Origin: Xylanibacter rodentium
GTDB taxonomy: Bacteria > Bacteroidota > Bacteroidia > Bacteroidales > Bacteroidaceae
DNA length: 64,000 nucleotides
NCBI RefSeq assembly: GCF_013166575.1
Contig: NZ_JABKKE010000005.1
Span: 62,001 to 126,000, forward strand
Direction of reading: 5' to 3'
Part shown: piece by piece, positions 47,503 through 57,101 of the stretch
How positions within the stretch are numbered: the stretch's first letter is position 1
Layout: each line of letters starts with the position of its first letter
The notes under the pieces: model-generated
Database searches by the model: none
The model's input: only the letters and a program-made list of their open reading frames with translations
What the model was told of the DNA's origin: nothing
Made by a program: the position numbers and the translations under genes

Positions 47503-48469
47503 ATATTTTATATTCTAAAAATATTTCATATAATAGATGGGCTATCAATCCCATCAGTTGAGCACATTCTTCTTCTACAAAACATCCAGTGTTTTCTGTA
47601 TCGAATATAAGAAGTCCTTCCGGTATAGCCTCTTTTTTAAAAGGTGGTACAATTTTGAAAACAGCCATTGATTTGTAATGTCTTGGATAGTTCTCACTCG
47701 ATGTAAAGAATATTTCATCTGCTTCATCCTTGGATAAGTCGTTTGACATCCAATACCGAGTATTCGAATTAAATAAATAATTAAAAATGCTATTTACCTG
47801 GTATATTCTTTCCTCGTTATGCTCATGATAATGCTTTGCATCTAAAAAAGCCCTTTTTTGATCAGCATCTTTGTCAGGCAAAACAATATATTTATGGTTA
47901 AGATTTCGTTCTTTGCTCACATCCCTCTTAATACTTTCTCGTTGAACTTGAACATAGGGGGTAAGAAATGATTTATTGTCCGATGAATATGATAAAAGCT
48001 TTATATTTATGGATAATGTCAAATTGAAAACGTCTTTTAACGATGGACCTGTTAAGTTTAGAAGATCTCCAATTCTCTCTTGTAATTGTTCCCTATTAAG
48101 AATAAGCCCTTTTCTTATTTCATTTTTCAATTTATAGGAGTGGTGATATAGTTTGCAATGCACCAATTTCAATAGCTTACCATTTTTATTAAGCAATCTA
48201 TAAACAAAGAAATTTAACGGACTACATTCTATATTGTGTGTTCCTATTTTTTTTCTGCGCGATAGAGTTACATAAATTGTCAACAAAATAGGACAATAAA
48301 ATATTAACAAAATAAGTAGCAATATATTTATTACAATGATTAAATAGGGTGAAAAGAAAGGCAAATATTTATTCAATATATTCAAAACATTGTCAATGCC
48401 TGTTATGTAGGTAATGAGGTTTGCAATAAAACCATAAATCCCTAATAATATGTGTAATACTTTCCTCAT
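47426..48469 (-). CDS. Two-TM protein with GAF-like C-terminal domain
   Basis: 347 residues. Two TM segments occur near residues 5-25 and 40-65 (VLNILNKYLPFFSPY between them, then IIVINILLLILLIFYCPILL). A basic linker (LSRRKKIGTHN) leads to a cytosolic region. Residues about 255-330 look like a GAF-type sensor: SMAVFKIVPPF, GLLIFDTENTGCFVEEEC, AQLMGLIAHLLYEIFL. The end is a Lys/Glu-rich coil. GAF domains bind small ligands or nucleotides. It is preceded by a 406-bp gap and followed by the overlapping small gene. Ligand and job are unknown; its place between a DUF2971 gene and Wzx suggests either polysaccharide control or a defence-type sensor. Confidence 0.6.
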   Translation of the reverse strand: MRKVLHILLGIYGFIANLITYITGIDNVLNILNKYLPFFSPYLIIVINILLLILLIFYCPILLTIYVTLSRRKKIGTHNIECSPLNFFVYRLLNKNGKLLKLVHCKLYHHSYKLKNEIRKGLILNREQLQERIGDLLNLTGPSLKDVFNLTLSINIKLLSYSSDNKSFLTPYVQVQRESIKRDVSKERNLNHKYIVLPDKDADQKRAFLDAKHYHEHNEERIYQVNSIFNYLFNSNTRYWMSNDLSKDEADEIFFTSSENYPRHYKSMAVFKIVPPFKKEAIPEGLLIFDTENTGCFVEEECAQLMGLIAHLLYEIFLEYKIYEQKEETEREKNIYYKRKKKTLRHL

Positions 48470-48875
48470 GGAACGTACTTAATATGCTTTAAAATTGTTC
48501 TCTTTTATGGAGTGAAATTCTTTAAATTAACATCCAAATTTAACCTATGAAATTAAGGCGCAGAATGAGCTCATTCTGTAATTACTAGTCAAAAGACAGA
48601 TAATCCTTTAATATGTGCTTTTAATACGATGCCCGATGCAACATCCAATAGAAAACGTACAGCTGTCGCATAACTGCTACACATTGATGGTAAGCCGATT
48701 CTTACAAATACATTATAATAAATTAAGATTTATACATATAAGTCTTCCAAACGTATGAATAGATAAAACACTATATCACTATACAATAGATTTACAAAAG
48801 CGTTCTATTTTGGCATGTAATTTTACAGAAATGGCCGAAATAAGATATATGATCTACAAAAAATCTTTGGGACAC
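48470..48875. other. Intergenic gap with an 18-bp perfect palindrome
   Basis: AT-rich, no credible frame on either strand. CAGAATGAGCTCATTCTG at 48561-48578 is a perfect palindrome about 95 bp upstream of the GAF-like gene, suitable as a binding site for a dimeric regulator; it has no T run, so is not an intrinsic terminator. Confidence 0.45.
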
Positions 48876-49802
48876 TTAACAACTTTCCAAAAACTCTATT
48901 CCAAAACCTGTATGGCAAAGTTTAGCTTTCTTGGTAATTATTTCATTAGAATATTGTGTTTCAATTATATTTTTTATCATCTTTTCATTTCCAGATGAAA
49001 CACGTGCTCCAATATATACACAATCTATAGCTTCATTTGATAATTTGATAACAGGATTGTCATTATGGTCATACCAAATGATTAAATCCTTATTTTTCTG
49101 CCCATCAAAAATAAAACGGCATTCATTTTCATATTTCCACTTATCACTTTTAGTTAATAATGTAGACTTAATATCTTCCCATATATCATTGTCACATATT
49201 CTTTGTTCGTCCAGTATAAACCTTTGTTGACTATATTTCATACGCAAAGGAGGATTGTCTTTAAACGGCTTTTGATTAATTCTAAAACCAATTACAACAC
49301 CTTTGTGTGAATCTGCATAGTGACTCCACATAAGGAGATTATCATTAGTAGTCGAAAAGCAAGATGTATACGTTTCCGCAGACAAAAGAAGAAACTTTTT
49401 CATATATTTCTCGATCTTATTGACAGTCTGACTATCTGCTTTATTCAAAAATTTTGAAGTTAATTTCATTGACCCCCCTAATAAAACCAATGCACCAATG
49501 AGGGAAATAGGAGATGTCAAAGCTAAACCTGAATTAACTACAGATGTTGCAATAGCCCCAATCGCTGCATTATTTATGTTTACTTTTCCACAAGATTTAT
49601 CCTCAATCACTTTTGTTACTATATTTTGAATTTTCCCATAATCACCAGATGTAACTATATTTTTCAATTCTTCATAATATACACCTTCTATTGAGCATTC
49701 ATAAGGATCATTATAACGTGAAAAATGACTTAACGGCAAACATTTGTTACGTAAAATATATCGCGCTTTATCAAAAGACATGTATTGATATCTTGTACTC
49801 AT
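48876..49802 (-). CDS. DUF2971 domain protein
   Basis: 308 residues from the ATG at 49800-49802 (a start 42 bp earlier is possible). The family pattern is clear: YQYMSFDKARYILRNKCLPL near the N-terminus, LSHFSRYNDPYE near residue 25, then CFSTTNDNLLMWSHYADSHK near 165 with GVVIGFRI and LLTKSDKWKYENECRFIFD near 235. DUF2971 proteins are frequent in mobile and defence regions; no activity is established to my knowledge. A hydrophobic stretch (about 80-130, with ALTSPISLIGALVLLGGSM) interrupts the family sequence and may cross the membrane. It contains a G6 run (C at 49473-49478 on +). Confidence 0.8.
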   Translation of the reverse strand: MSTRYQYMSFDKARYILRNKCLPLSHFSRYNDPYECSIEGVYYEELKNIVTSGDYGKIQNIVTKVIEDKSCGKVNINNAAIGAIATSVVNSGLALTSPISLIGALVLLGGSMKLTSKFLNKADSQTVNKIEKYMKKFLLLSAETYTSCFSTTNDNLLMWSHYADSHKGVVIGFRINQKPFKDNPPLRMKYSQQRFILDEQRICDNDIWEDIKSTLLTKSDKWKYENECRFIFDGQKNKDLIIWYDHNDNPVIKLSNEAIDCVYIGARVSSGNEKMIKNIIETQYSNEIITKKAKLCHTGFGIEFLESC

Positions 49803-49926
49803 AAATAAATTTTTATAGGTAATGTTTATACTTTTGATTCTCAAAAAATCAGTTTATAATTCTAATACATTATTTATCTACCATTTTCTATAAAAATATG
49901 GATGATAAAGATTTACTAAAATAAAC

Positions 49927-51828
49927 CTACTCCACCGTCACGCTCTTCGCAAGATTCCTCGGCTGGTCAACATTCAGACCCTTCGCAACAGCAACATGAT
50001 AGCTCAGAAGCTGAAGCGGAATGACACTTAGCAACGGGGCAAGACATGCCAGTGTTGGCGGTACCTCAATGGTTTCATCAACCATTGCCTTTACCTGTTC
50101 GTCACCTTCGGTCACAATTGCCAAAATTCTGCCTTTACGACTTATCACTTCCTGCATATTGGAAACGATTTTCTGATAAAGCTGATGATGTGTGGCAAGG
50201 AACACCACAGGCATTTCGCTGTCTATCAGGGCTATAGGCCCGTGCTTCATTTCAGCGGCTGGATAGCCCTCAGCATGTATGTATGAAATCTCCTTCAGTT
50301 TCAATGCTCCTTCCAAAGCTACGGGATAATTATAACCTCGACCGAGATACAGGAAATTCTTAGAATAAGTATATCTGCGCGCGATGTTCTTTATCTTGTC
50401 ATTCTGTTCCAGCACTTTCTGAATCTTATCTGGTATCATGACTAGCTCATGCAACACCTCGCTGTATTCTTCCTGCGACACCGTGCCTTTGGCCATGCCG
50501 AGAGCGAGGGCGAGCATCACCAAGACTGTCACCTGACCCGTGAATGCCTTAGTGGAGGCCACACCTATCTCGGGACCGACATGGATATAGATTCCTGTGT
50601 CACTGATACGCGATATGCTGGAACCAACGGTATTGACGATACCGAAGACAAGTGCCTTATTAGCCTTGGCCATCTCCATGGCTGCCATCGTGTCGGCTGT
50701 CTCACCGCTCTGCGATATCGCCATGACAACATCGTCGGGTTCGATTACTGAGTCCGAATAGCGGAACTCGCTCGCATAAGCCACCTCGACAGGAACCTTG
50801 CAGAAATGCTCTATCAGCTGCTTGCCGATCAAACCAGCATGCCACGATGTGCCGCAGCTTACGATGATGATTCGTCGGGCACGCAGAAGCTCGCGCCTAT
50901 GGAGTGTGACAGCGCTAAGGATAACGCTCAGACTGTCGCATTTGTCACCATGCCAATGCGGTGACCACGGACGGGAATAAGGCGCATTGACAATGCGGCC
51001 GCGCATGCAGTCCCTCAATACATTGGGCTGGTCGAATATCTCCTTGAGCATGAAATGCTCGAAACTGTCCTTGCTAAGCATGTTCAGGTCAATATCAACT
51101 TCCTTGACCTCAGGACTTATCTTCTCATTGTCAAGGTTGAATACCTGTACGTCCATGCCACGCTCACAAACGGCTATCTCACCGTCGTTGAGATATATTA
51201 TATGCTTGGTATATGCTGCTATCGGAGAGGCATCGCTGGCGATGAATATCTCCTTGTTACCCTCAGTAACACCGATGGCAAGCGGAGACGACTTGCGGGC
51301 ACACACAAGACGGTCCGGTTCTCTACGGTCGATGACGGAGATGGCGTATGCCCCGATGATCTTTTTCAAGGCAAGCCGCACTGCCATTGCAAGATTACAA
51401 TCCGGAACAGAATCTTTTGTGTACTGAATAAGTTGAACCAGAACCTCCGTATCCGTTTCGCTCTTAAATGTATATCCTTTCTCTATGAGTTGTTCTTTTA
51501 GCGTGGCATAATTCTCGATTATACCGTTATGAACAAGCGTTATGTCGCCAGACCCACTGATATGGGGATGACTGTTGGCTTCCGACGGTACTCCGTGAGT
51601 AGCCCAACGGGTATGTGCGATACCGACGGTTCCGACACAGTCCTTGTCTGACACGACTGACTCCAAATCAGAAACATTACCCTTGGATTTGTATACATTA
51701 AGGTTGCCACTATCCGAAACAAGGGCAACACCGGCACTGTCGTAACCTCGGTACTCAAGGCGGTGAAGGCCATCCATCAATATCGGATAGGCCTCACGAA
51801 TGCCGATATATCCTACTATTCCACACAT
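49927..51828 (-). CDS. glmS: Glutamine-fructose-6-phosphate aminotransferase (isomerising)
   Basis: 633 residues. Makes glucosamine-6-phosphate from fructose-6-phosphate and glutamine, the first step toward UDP-GlcNAc. The N-terminal glutaminase has the catalytic Cys2 (MCGIVGYIGIREAYPILM), HTRWATHGVP and a conserved HNGIIENY. Two SIS domains follow: IIIVSCGTSWHAGLIGKQL near residue 320 with SQSGETADTMAAM near 370, and LGRGYNYPVALEGALKLKE near 500. The C-terminus DQPRNLAKSVTVE is the family end. It is about 20 residues longer than E. coli GlmS, from a loop near residue 285. In this position it can supply amino-sugar precursor for the polysaccharide. Confidence 0.97.
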   Translation of the reverse strand: MCGIVGYIGIREAYPILMDGLHRLEYRGYDSAGVALVSDSGNLNVYKSKGNVSDLESVVSDKDCVGTVGIAHTRWATHGVPSEANSHPHISGSGDITLVHNGIIENYATLKEQLIEKGYTFKSETDTEVLVQLIQYTKDSVPDCNLAMAVRLALKKIIGAYAISVIDRREPDRLVCARKSSPLAIGVTEGNKEIFIASDASPIAAYTKHIIYLNDGEIAVCERGMDVQVFNLDNEKISPEVKEVDIDLNMLSKDSFEHFMLKEIFDQPNVLRDCMRGRIVNAPYSRPWSPHWHGDKCDSLSVILSAVTLHRRELLRARRIIIVSCGTSWHAGLIGKQLIEHFCKVPVEVAYASEFRYSDSVIEPDDVVMAISQSGETADTMAAMEMAKANKALVFGIVNTVGSSISRISDTGIYIHVGPEIGVASTKAFTGQVTVLVMLALALGMAKGTVSQEEYSEVLHELVMIPDKIQKVLEQNDKIKNIARRYTYSKNFLYLGRGYNYPVALEGALKLKEISYIHAEGYPAAEMKHGPIALIDSEMPVVFLATHHQLYQKIVSNMQEVISRKGRILAIVTEGDEQVKAMVDETIEVPPTLACLAPLLSVIPLQLLSYHVAVAKGLNVDQPRNLAKSVTVE

Positions 51829-52256
51829 AACTTTTTATTACGTATATCCTAACTTAATAAAATATGAATAAAAATATCAGACTATATTATCAACGTACAT
51901 CCCATTTCTCAAAAGTGAAAACGACATGAAAAAATATCAGTTCGGGATAAGGAAGTCTTAAAAAAGTTGATAATCTGATATTTATTTTGTTACTGTATAG
52001 TAGACTTTCATGTGCGGAGTATTGATTTGCGACTCCATACAAGGAATGCGGCATGCCGCATTATCGCCCATGACAATAAAACTTTCTTCTTTAGTACACG
52101 GCATACAACATCTCTGTTATTTTACTATCTACGGTCTCCAACTTCTTACAATCTTTGTATAAAAAACATTTCTAAAATATCTACAAAGAACAATACATAA
52201 CCCAACAGCAAGCACCACAATTAAGACTTACTATTATATAACATATTCACCTTTCT
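51829..52256. other. Intergenic gap upstream of glmS with an 18-bp perfect palindrome
   Basis: No gene. AATGCGGCATGCCGCATT at 52045-52062 is a perfect palindrome. On the minus strand, a TTG about 20 bp ahead of TAATATAG near 51880-51910 is a possible but non-consensus glmS promoter. No ribozyme-like element was recognised. Confidence 0.4.
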
Positions 52257-54839
52257 CTATACTTGCCTTGTATTGCCAATATCTATTTTCATACGCCAAT
52301 AGTCTTTCATAGAGCCAATACATTTAAATTTTATACAAGCTTTAAAACATTCTGTTTCATTACTCATAGAATCGGCTTTTGTATCCCCTTGTCCGGGTGT
52401 ATTAGAAATATTTGTTTCTATTTCTTTTATTTCATCTTTTTCTTCCCTTACAATAGCATCCAATCGTATATCGGCACCATCGCACTTAAATAGTTCTGAG
52501 ATGTTGTCAATATTATATTGTATTATCTCACTTGGAGAGATATGCTCAGCAAAACGTTCCAAATACAATACTATACTATTTGTATCTGCCTTATCCCTAT
52601 TTATACAGACAACATTGTCTGCCAATGAACAAAGTTCTTTTGTCAATCCGGCTTTCTTATCACATAATATTTGCAACTCCACATCATTCTCTCGACACAA
52701 CGTTACTAAAGCTGTCAAAAAAAGATGTTCATCTTTCAAAAGCGGGAAACTATAATCTATCTTTTGTAAATCATCTATAACAATCCTGCTTACTTTCTTT
52801 TGATTTATACCATCAAAATAAGGAACGTTTATTTGCTGTTTCAACACTGAATATAACTCATCTGCCGATATACACCCCATCCTTACATTAAGAAAATGTA
52901 TATATTTGTAGCATCGAAGACAACATTCTTTCAATTTACATTTGTAAGAACAAGTAGAACAACGCCGGTTATTGATTGGATATTTTGGGTATACATTTTC
53001 ACGTTTGTCTTTATTATTAGAATTCAATTCATCAAGCTTATCCTGCTCACTCAAGTCCATAAGTTCCAAGCACGGCAGAAAATCCGCCTCATATGTATTG
53101 AATCCCGGACAAATGAATTGTCGACGCATTTCGTCTTCTTCCTTGTCAAAAAGAATCACCAACGTATGCTCTTTATGCTTTGAAGCTCTGAAAGTACGGG
53201 CTATGGCAAGAAAGCGCTTGAAACTGTTTGGATTTCCTATTAATGCCGTCACCGACTTATATTCCCGCCATCTGGAAGAACTTCCTAAGGCGTGCATTTT
53301 CCTATCATCCGTATGATAACAATTCTCATCTAAAGGTGATTTCATAGGACCACCCAATAATACTGCCTCTAAAATATCAGTCGCATAATGCTTTGGAATT
53401 ATTTTTTTCGTCAGTCGTAAGCGAGCTTCCTTTCCTTTTCGGTACATTTCTTTAAGCAAGTCCATCTCCCTATCGGATTTTTCAGCCTGATAATTATCAT
53501 AAGAAATATTCGGATCTGCTATATTGTGATACTGGAGACGTTCAGTCCTCATAAAGCGTTCATACGATTCATCCAATATATTAGCATGCGTATGTGTCAA
53601 TATCTTTGACATATAATTTCTTCGTTGCAAGAGGCGATGTATGCTTGGATACACTTCTATACCACAGTTACGGATTTTATACTTATGCCACCCGAATGCT
53701 GCAGGCTGAAATACACTTTTTGATATCTGCAACTCATGAAAAGCATAGTCTTCATCAGCATACTCCTTTTTCCTCATGTCTATGACAATATCAGCATTAC
53801 AAGTTATATTATTTGCTCTCTCGTCAAAGACTAGAATCGATACCATGGACAGCCGCCTAAGCACTTTCTCTATATGCGGAAACGACAGTCGTTCCAATTC
53901 ATCGGTATGTAGTTGAGCAAATCCGTCAATGACAATACACGGACTATATTGCCTTGCCCATGACCGACTACAACCATTCTGTTTGTCTCTATCATTATCC
54001 TCTGCCACTTCTTGCTTCTCAGCATTCTCCATTTCTATATTCTCAAGACAATCCAAAACCTTTTGAAATTTCTGACCTGCGGAATATGAATACATCGTAT
54101 TGTCACAATCAAAGAAGTCTTCACCAGACAGACGTTCGTTAAACCGTACATCAAAGAAATCATCCCGCATATATTGCGGAAGAAACCTTAGATTGTCCTT
54201 GCCTTTTCCCCAATAATACGTAAGGTCATCACTACGGCGGTGAAATAGAAGGTTATCATCATCATCACCCTCATAATCCCTAAGAAAATGAAGGGCATTT
54301 GTACGATTATTATAATATATAATCCTGTCACATAGATATTTGTCCAAACAATTCCGGTAGTCTTTCGGAAGATAGACCGAGTGATTTGCATTCTGTACAC
54401 ATTGTTCTGAGCATCTATCCACTGTAAAAAGACTTTTAGCCAAAATATCCTGTTTCCATGAAGCATCTTCTCCACTGGCACTCTTCCGAATGATAATGTC
54501 TATTTGTCGTGTTATCAGATAATCCAAGAAAAAATCAGAGAGATCTTCCTTTGTTTTGTTCAAAGAAAAGAAATATGGAACCGATGCATATTTAGACAAA
54601 CCAGGGATACTGTATATAGATCTTGATATACCATGAAGCATCTGCATAGCCAAATGCATTTTGTTTATGCCTCTGACTCCCTTAAGCATAATTATCAATC
54701 CCTTCTCTTTGTTTCGCGATTTATTTTCCGAAGAGGAGTCTTTCTCATTGAAATTCTGCAACTGTAAACCATCATAAAACAAAGAGTCCAATCCGCATAC
54801 TCCGGTAGGAACCTTTTTGGCATTATCAAATACTCCCAT
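52257..54839 (-). CDS. Degenerate double-domain KaiC/RecA-like protein, partner of SIR2
   Basis: 860 residues. It opens like a KaiC ATPase (KKVPTGVCGLDSLFYDGLQL), but the P-loop near residue 54-61 is GVRGINKM, lacking the usual GK[ST]. Walker-B-like CIVIDGFAQLH is near 300 and a KaiC-like strand pattern (HELQISKSVFQ, FGWHKYKIRNCGIEVYPS) near 370-395. A second half repeats the plan: loop ALIGNPNSFKRFLAIART near 533-550, then a Cys cluster (CSTCSYKCKLKECCLRC near 627-643) that could hold zinc, then VSRIVIDDLQKIDYSF near 680. Both loops deviate, so nucleotide use is doubtful. It starts 4 bp after the SIR2 gene. I infer a sensor/scaffold paired with a SIR2 effector; no match to a named system is known to me. 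Confidence 0.65.
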   Translation of the reverse strand: MGVFDNAKKVPTGVCGLDSLFYDGLQLQNFNEKDSSSENKSRNKEKGLIIMLKGVRGINKMHLAMQMLHGISRSIYSIPGLSKYASVPYFFSLNKTKEDLSDFFLDYLITRQIDIIIRKSASGEDASWKQDILAKSLFTVDRCSEQCVQNANHSVYLPKDYRNCLDKYLCDRIIYYNNRTNALHFLRDYEGDDDDNLLFHRRSDDLTYYWGKGKDNLRFLPQYMRDDFFDVRFNERLSGEDFFDCDNTMYSYSAGQKFQKVLDCLENIEMENAEKQEVAEDNDRDKQNGCSRSWARQYSPCIVIDGFAQLHTDELERLSFPHIEKVLRRLSMVSILVFDERANNITCNADIVIDMRKKEYADEDYAFHELQISKSVFQPAAFGWHKYKIRNCGIEVYPSIHRLLQRRNYMSKILTHTHANILDESYERFMRTERLQYHNIADPNISYDNYQAEKSDREMDLLKEMYRKGKEARLRLTKKIIPKHYATDILEAVLLGGPMKSPLDENCYHTDDRKMHALGSSSRWREYKSVTALIGNPNSFKRFLAIARTFRASKHKEHTLVILFDKEEDEMRRQFICPGFNTYEADFLPCLELMDLSEQDKLDELNSNNKDKRENVYPKYPINNRRCSTCSYKCKLKECCLRCYKYIHFLNVRMGCISADELYSVLKQQINVPYFDGINQKKVSRIVIDDLQKIDYSFPLLKDEHLFLTALVTLCRENDVELQILCDKKAGLTKELCSLADNVVCINRDKADTNSIVLYLERFAEHISPSEIIQYNIDNISELFKCDGADIRLDAIVREEKDEIKEIETNISNTPGQGDTKADSMSNETECFKACIKFKCIGSMKDYWRMKIDIGNTRQV

Positions 54840-54843
54840 GACA

Positions 54844-55965
54844 TTAAATATTTAAGTTGTCTACTATTGTATTCAATTCTTTGTATAATTGAAAATATCC
54901 CTCCCTATTATATATTACATTCAATCCGCACTTTGCATGGTAGACATTCTTCACCTCGCGTATCGAACTATATGCTTTAAGATATTGCTCATTCTTAATA
55001 TTAGGATTGCCATTTGCCGACAAATAATAAATCTTATCATCATTTCCACTACGCTTTACAAAATATAGCATTCTTTGCGGCGTCGGGTCGGTTAGTGACA
55101 TACCTGCAAGTATACAAGTATAATGACTAAGAAAATGCAATTGTGTTGCTGTAGGCCATGAATAGATATTCTTCTCATTCTCATGATATTCATCAAGAGA
55201 CAATACTATTTGATTATTATCTGCAATAAATGATTCCGATGGTGGTTGAATATAACCATGCACATGATAGATTGACAAAATATCATCCGTCATCTCCTGA
55301 GCGTATACGAACCCAGAAACATCTTGAATCACAAGATTGCGTTTACCTATCCGCTCCAACTCATCAAGTGTAAAATACTCCTCTCTACTTTCCAATAAAA
55401 TTGATATAGCTTCTTTCAAAAAATTATCATAGTTGTATGTTACTACGGCCTTGATATACGGATACAGAATTATCATCCTTGCCATTGTATAAAGCGTATA
55501 AAAAGGATATGTTTTTTTCTCTTTCTCCTTGTTTTTCAATGAATATGCTTCTTGAAATTTCCGCCTTATCAGTCGCTTATTACACTGACTATACAGAAAT
55601 TTCTGAATAGCCATGATATAATTGTCTCCTAAAATTTCCTTTACTATTGAAGCCTTAATCTGTTGTGTTAATTCATAGTCAAGAGTTTCATTAATTCTAA
55701 GCAAATCGCTAAAAAACTTATTTTGATTGTCAAGTGATTTTTTATTCAATCCTTGCCTGATAATGTTCATTTCCACAGTAGAGATATCTTTCTCTATTGC
55801 CAAAAATCGCAAAGCGTCACTAAACAACATGTCCATAAGCGAATTCCACGACATGTCTATGACAGGATCTGAAGTAGCATTTATTCCAGCACCGACAAAT
55901 AGAACAATCTGCTTTTTCCTTTCAAGATCATGCTTAAGATCATTAAAACCACAACAAACAGCCAT
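54844..55965 (-). CDS. SIR2-like NAD-binding domain protein
   Basis: 373 residues. The Rossmann core is clear: IVLFVGAGINATSDP near residue 20-34 (GAG-x-N), AVVTYNYDNFLKEA near 174-187 (N-x-D), YHVHGYIQPP near 233-242 (catalytic-type His in HVHG), and CILAGMSLTDPTPQRML near 284-300. This is the arrangement of SIR2_2-type proteins in prokaryotic defence, many of which destroy NAD+ on infection to abort phage growth. The middle (about 60-165) is an alpha-helical insertion. It is the first gene after UpxY (160 bp) and is directly followed by the KaiC-like gene, with which it likely works. Catalytic residues look intact. NADase activity is inferred. Confidence 0.85.
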   Translation of the reverse strand: MAVCCGFNDLKHDLERKKQIVLFVGAGINATSDPVIDMSWNSLMDMLFSDALRFLAIEKDISTVEMNIIRQGLNKKSLDNQNKFFSDLLRINETLDYELTQQIKASIVKEILGDNYIMAIQKFLYSQCNKRLIRRKFQEAYSLKNKEKEKKTYPFYTLYTMARMIILYPYIKAVVTYNYDNFLKEAISILLESREEYFTLDELERIGKRNLVIQDVSGFVYAQEMTDDILSIYHVHGYIQPPSESFIADNNQIVLSLDEYHENEKNIYSWPTATQLHFLSHYTCILAGMSLTDPTPQRMLYFVKRSGNDDKIYYLSANGNPNIKNEQYLKAYSSIREVKNVYHAKCGLNVIYNREGYFQLYKELNTIVDNLNI

Positions 55966-56125
55966 TGTAATCTTTCTTAATTTAAAAAATTGATGAATAA
56001 TATCGGAAACAATTCATAATATGGCGCTTACCTTTAACATTTATCTATTACTTAAAAAATCCCAAACGTATATCCAACGAAAAGTTGCAAAAGCGGATAT
56101 AGTTTCTTTGACTTTATTATATCAT

Positions 56126-56746
56126 TCACCCCACCACCTGCACATACTCCGGACTCACCTCCACCCCTACTGCCAGCAGACGTGGAAGTTCCACAAGCAG
56201 ACGCTTGACGCGCGAGCCGCGGGTGGTGATGAGGCTACCCTCGTAGCCGTCAAGCGGGCCGCCAACGATGCGGATGCGCCGGCCGTACATGGACGGAGTT
56301 ATTTCTTCGGGAAGATAGAAACGCGGAGATTCTGTCGTGCCGATAGCATGAATGAAACGCTGCATATCCCTGTCGGGCACGGTCACGGGTTCACAATAGG
56401 CACCACCTTTGCGGTAACGGTACTGCAATGTCGGTGTTTTGGAAACAATGGGATTCAGAGCCTCCGCCGTGTCATGAACGAAGAGGAGATCGGAGATAAA
56501 CGGAATCTGCTCGCGTACACGCTTGCCGGCACGGATTCTCAACACCCATTTCATAGGTGTGAAAACCTCCACTTGCATAGATGCAAGCAATAAGTATGCG
56601 GGAACCTTGGCATTGGAACGCTTCAGATCACGCATTACAAACCATTGTTTTCGTTCAGATGCAAACCGATTCTCTGTACAGAAACAACGGCTCGCATCGT
56701 CAAAAAAATGTGATTGCGGAACGTCCGGCTTATCCATTGACATCAA
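56126..56746 (-). CDS. UpxY-like transcription antiterminator (NusG family)
   Basis: 206 residues (starts at the second or fourth codon, also Met, are possible). NusG-N-type domain: KQWFVMRDLKRSNAKVPAYL near residue 32, VEVFTPMKWVLRIRAGKRV near 58 and IPFISDLLFVHDT near 80. It ends with a KOW-like region (GRRIRIVGGPLDGYEGSLI near 150). In Bacteroides such proteins are encoded first in each capsule operon and let RNA polymerase read through the leader of that same operon. That fits its position here, at the head of about 30 kb of minus-strand genes. Confidence 0.88.
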   Translation of the reverse strand: MMSMDKPDVPQSHFFDDASRCFCTENRFASERKQWFVMRDLKRSNAKVPAYLLLASMQVEVFTPMKWVLRIRAGKRVREQIPFISDLLFVHDTAEALNPIVSKTPTLQYRYRKGGAYCEPVTVPDRDMQRFIHAIGTTESPRFYLPEEITPSMYGRRIRIVGGPLDGYEGSLITTRGSRVKRLLVELPRLLAVGVEVSPEYVQVVG

Positions 56747-57093
56747 ACGAAATACATGATTAAAACTTAGACTGAAGACACTTCTCCTAATCCTGCGAGA
56801 TTACAAACTTCATTGTAAATCAAGCAGTTACAAAATTTACTCATAAACATTACAGGAGAAATCCCCATGCAATCCGTTTTGTTTTTGTATTCATTCGGAC
56901 AAAGGGCATTACCTTGTCTTCTGAAAGTGTTGTCTTCTGTAAAAAACTACCGGACTTTATCCTTATATCAGGATCTCATCTTTCATTTTCTCGTCATGGC
57001 AAAATTCAAGCGAACTTGCTCTGTTCCTGTCGGCTTGACGAAAACAACTCTTCTTTTTTGATATATCTCTCCGCATGAGAAAGATTGCGGGTG
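56747..57093 (-). promoter_or_regulatory. Long untranslated leader of the polysaccharide operon
   Basis: About 340 bases between the promoter at 57094 and the UpxY start, without a gene. Such leaders carry the pause or termination site on which UpxY proteins act. Only minor hairpins are visible (ATCC / GGAT near 56965). Confidence 0.45.
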
Positions 57094-57101
57094 CAAAGTT
57101 A
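57094..57101 (-). promoter_or_regulatory. Promoter -7 element for the polysaccharide operon
   Basis: Minus strand TAACTTTG. Just upstream, CTAAATAA / TTATTTAG (57102-57132) form an inverted repeat where the -33 box would be. Longer inverted repeats that would mark an invertible promoter were not seen. Confidence 0.5.

Noticed and set aside
49473..49478. G6 run in the DUF2971 gene as a sixth phase-variation tract
   Set aside because: Six bases is close to what can occur by chance and the gene is in frame; kept only as a note.
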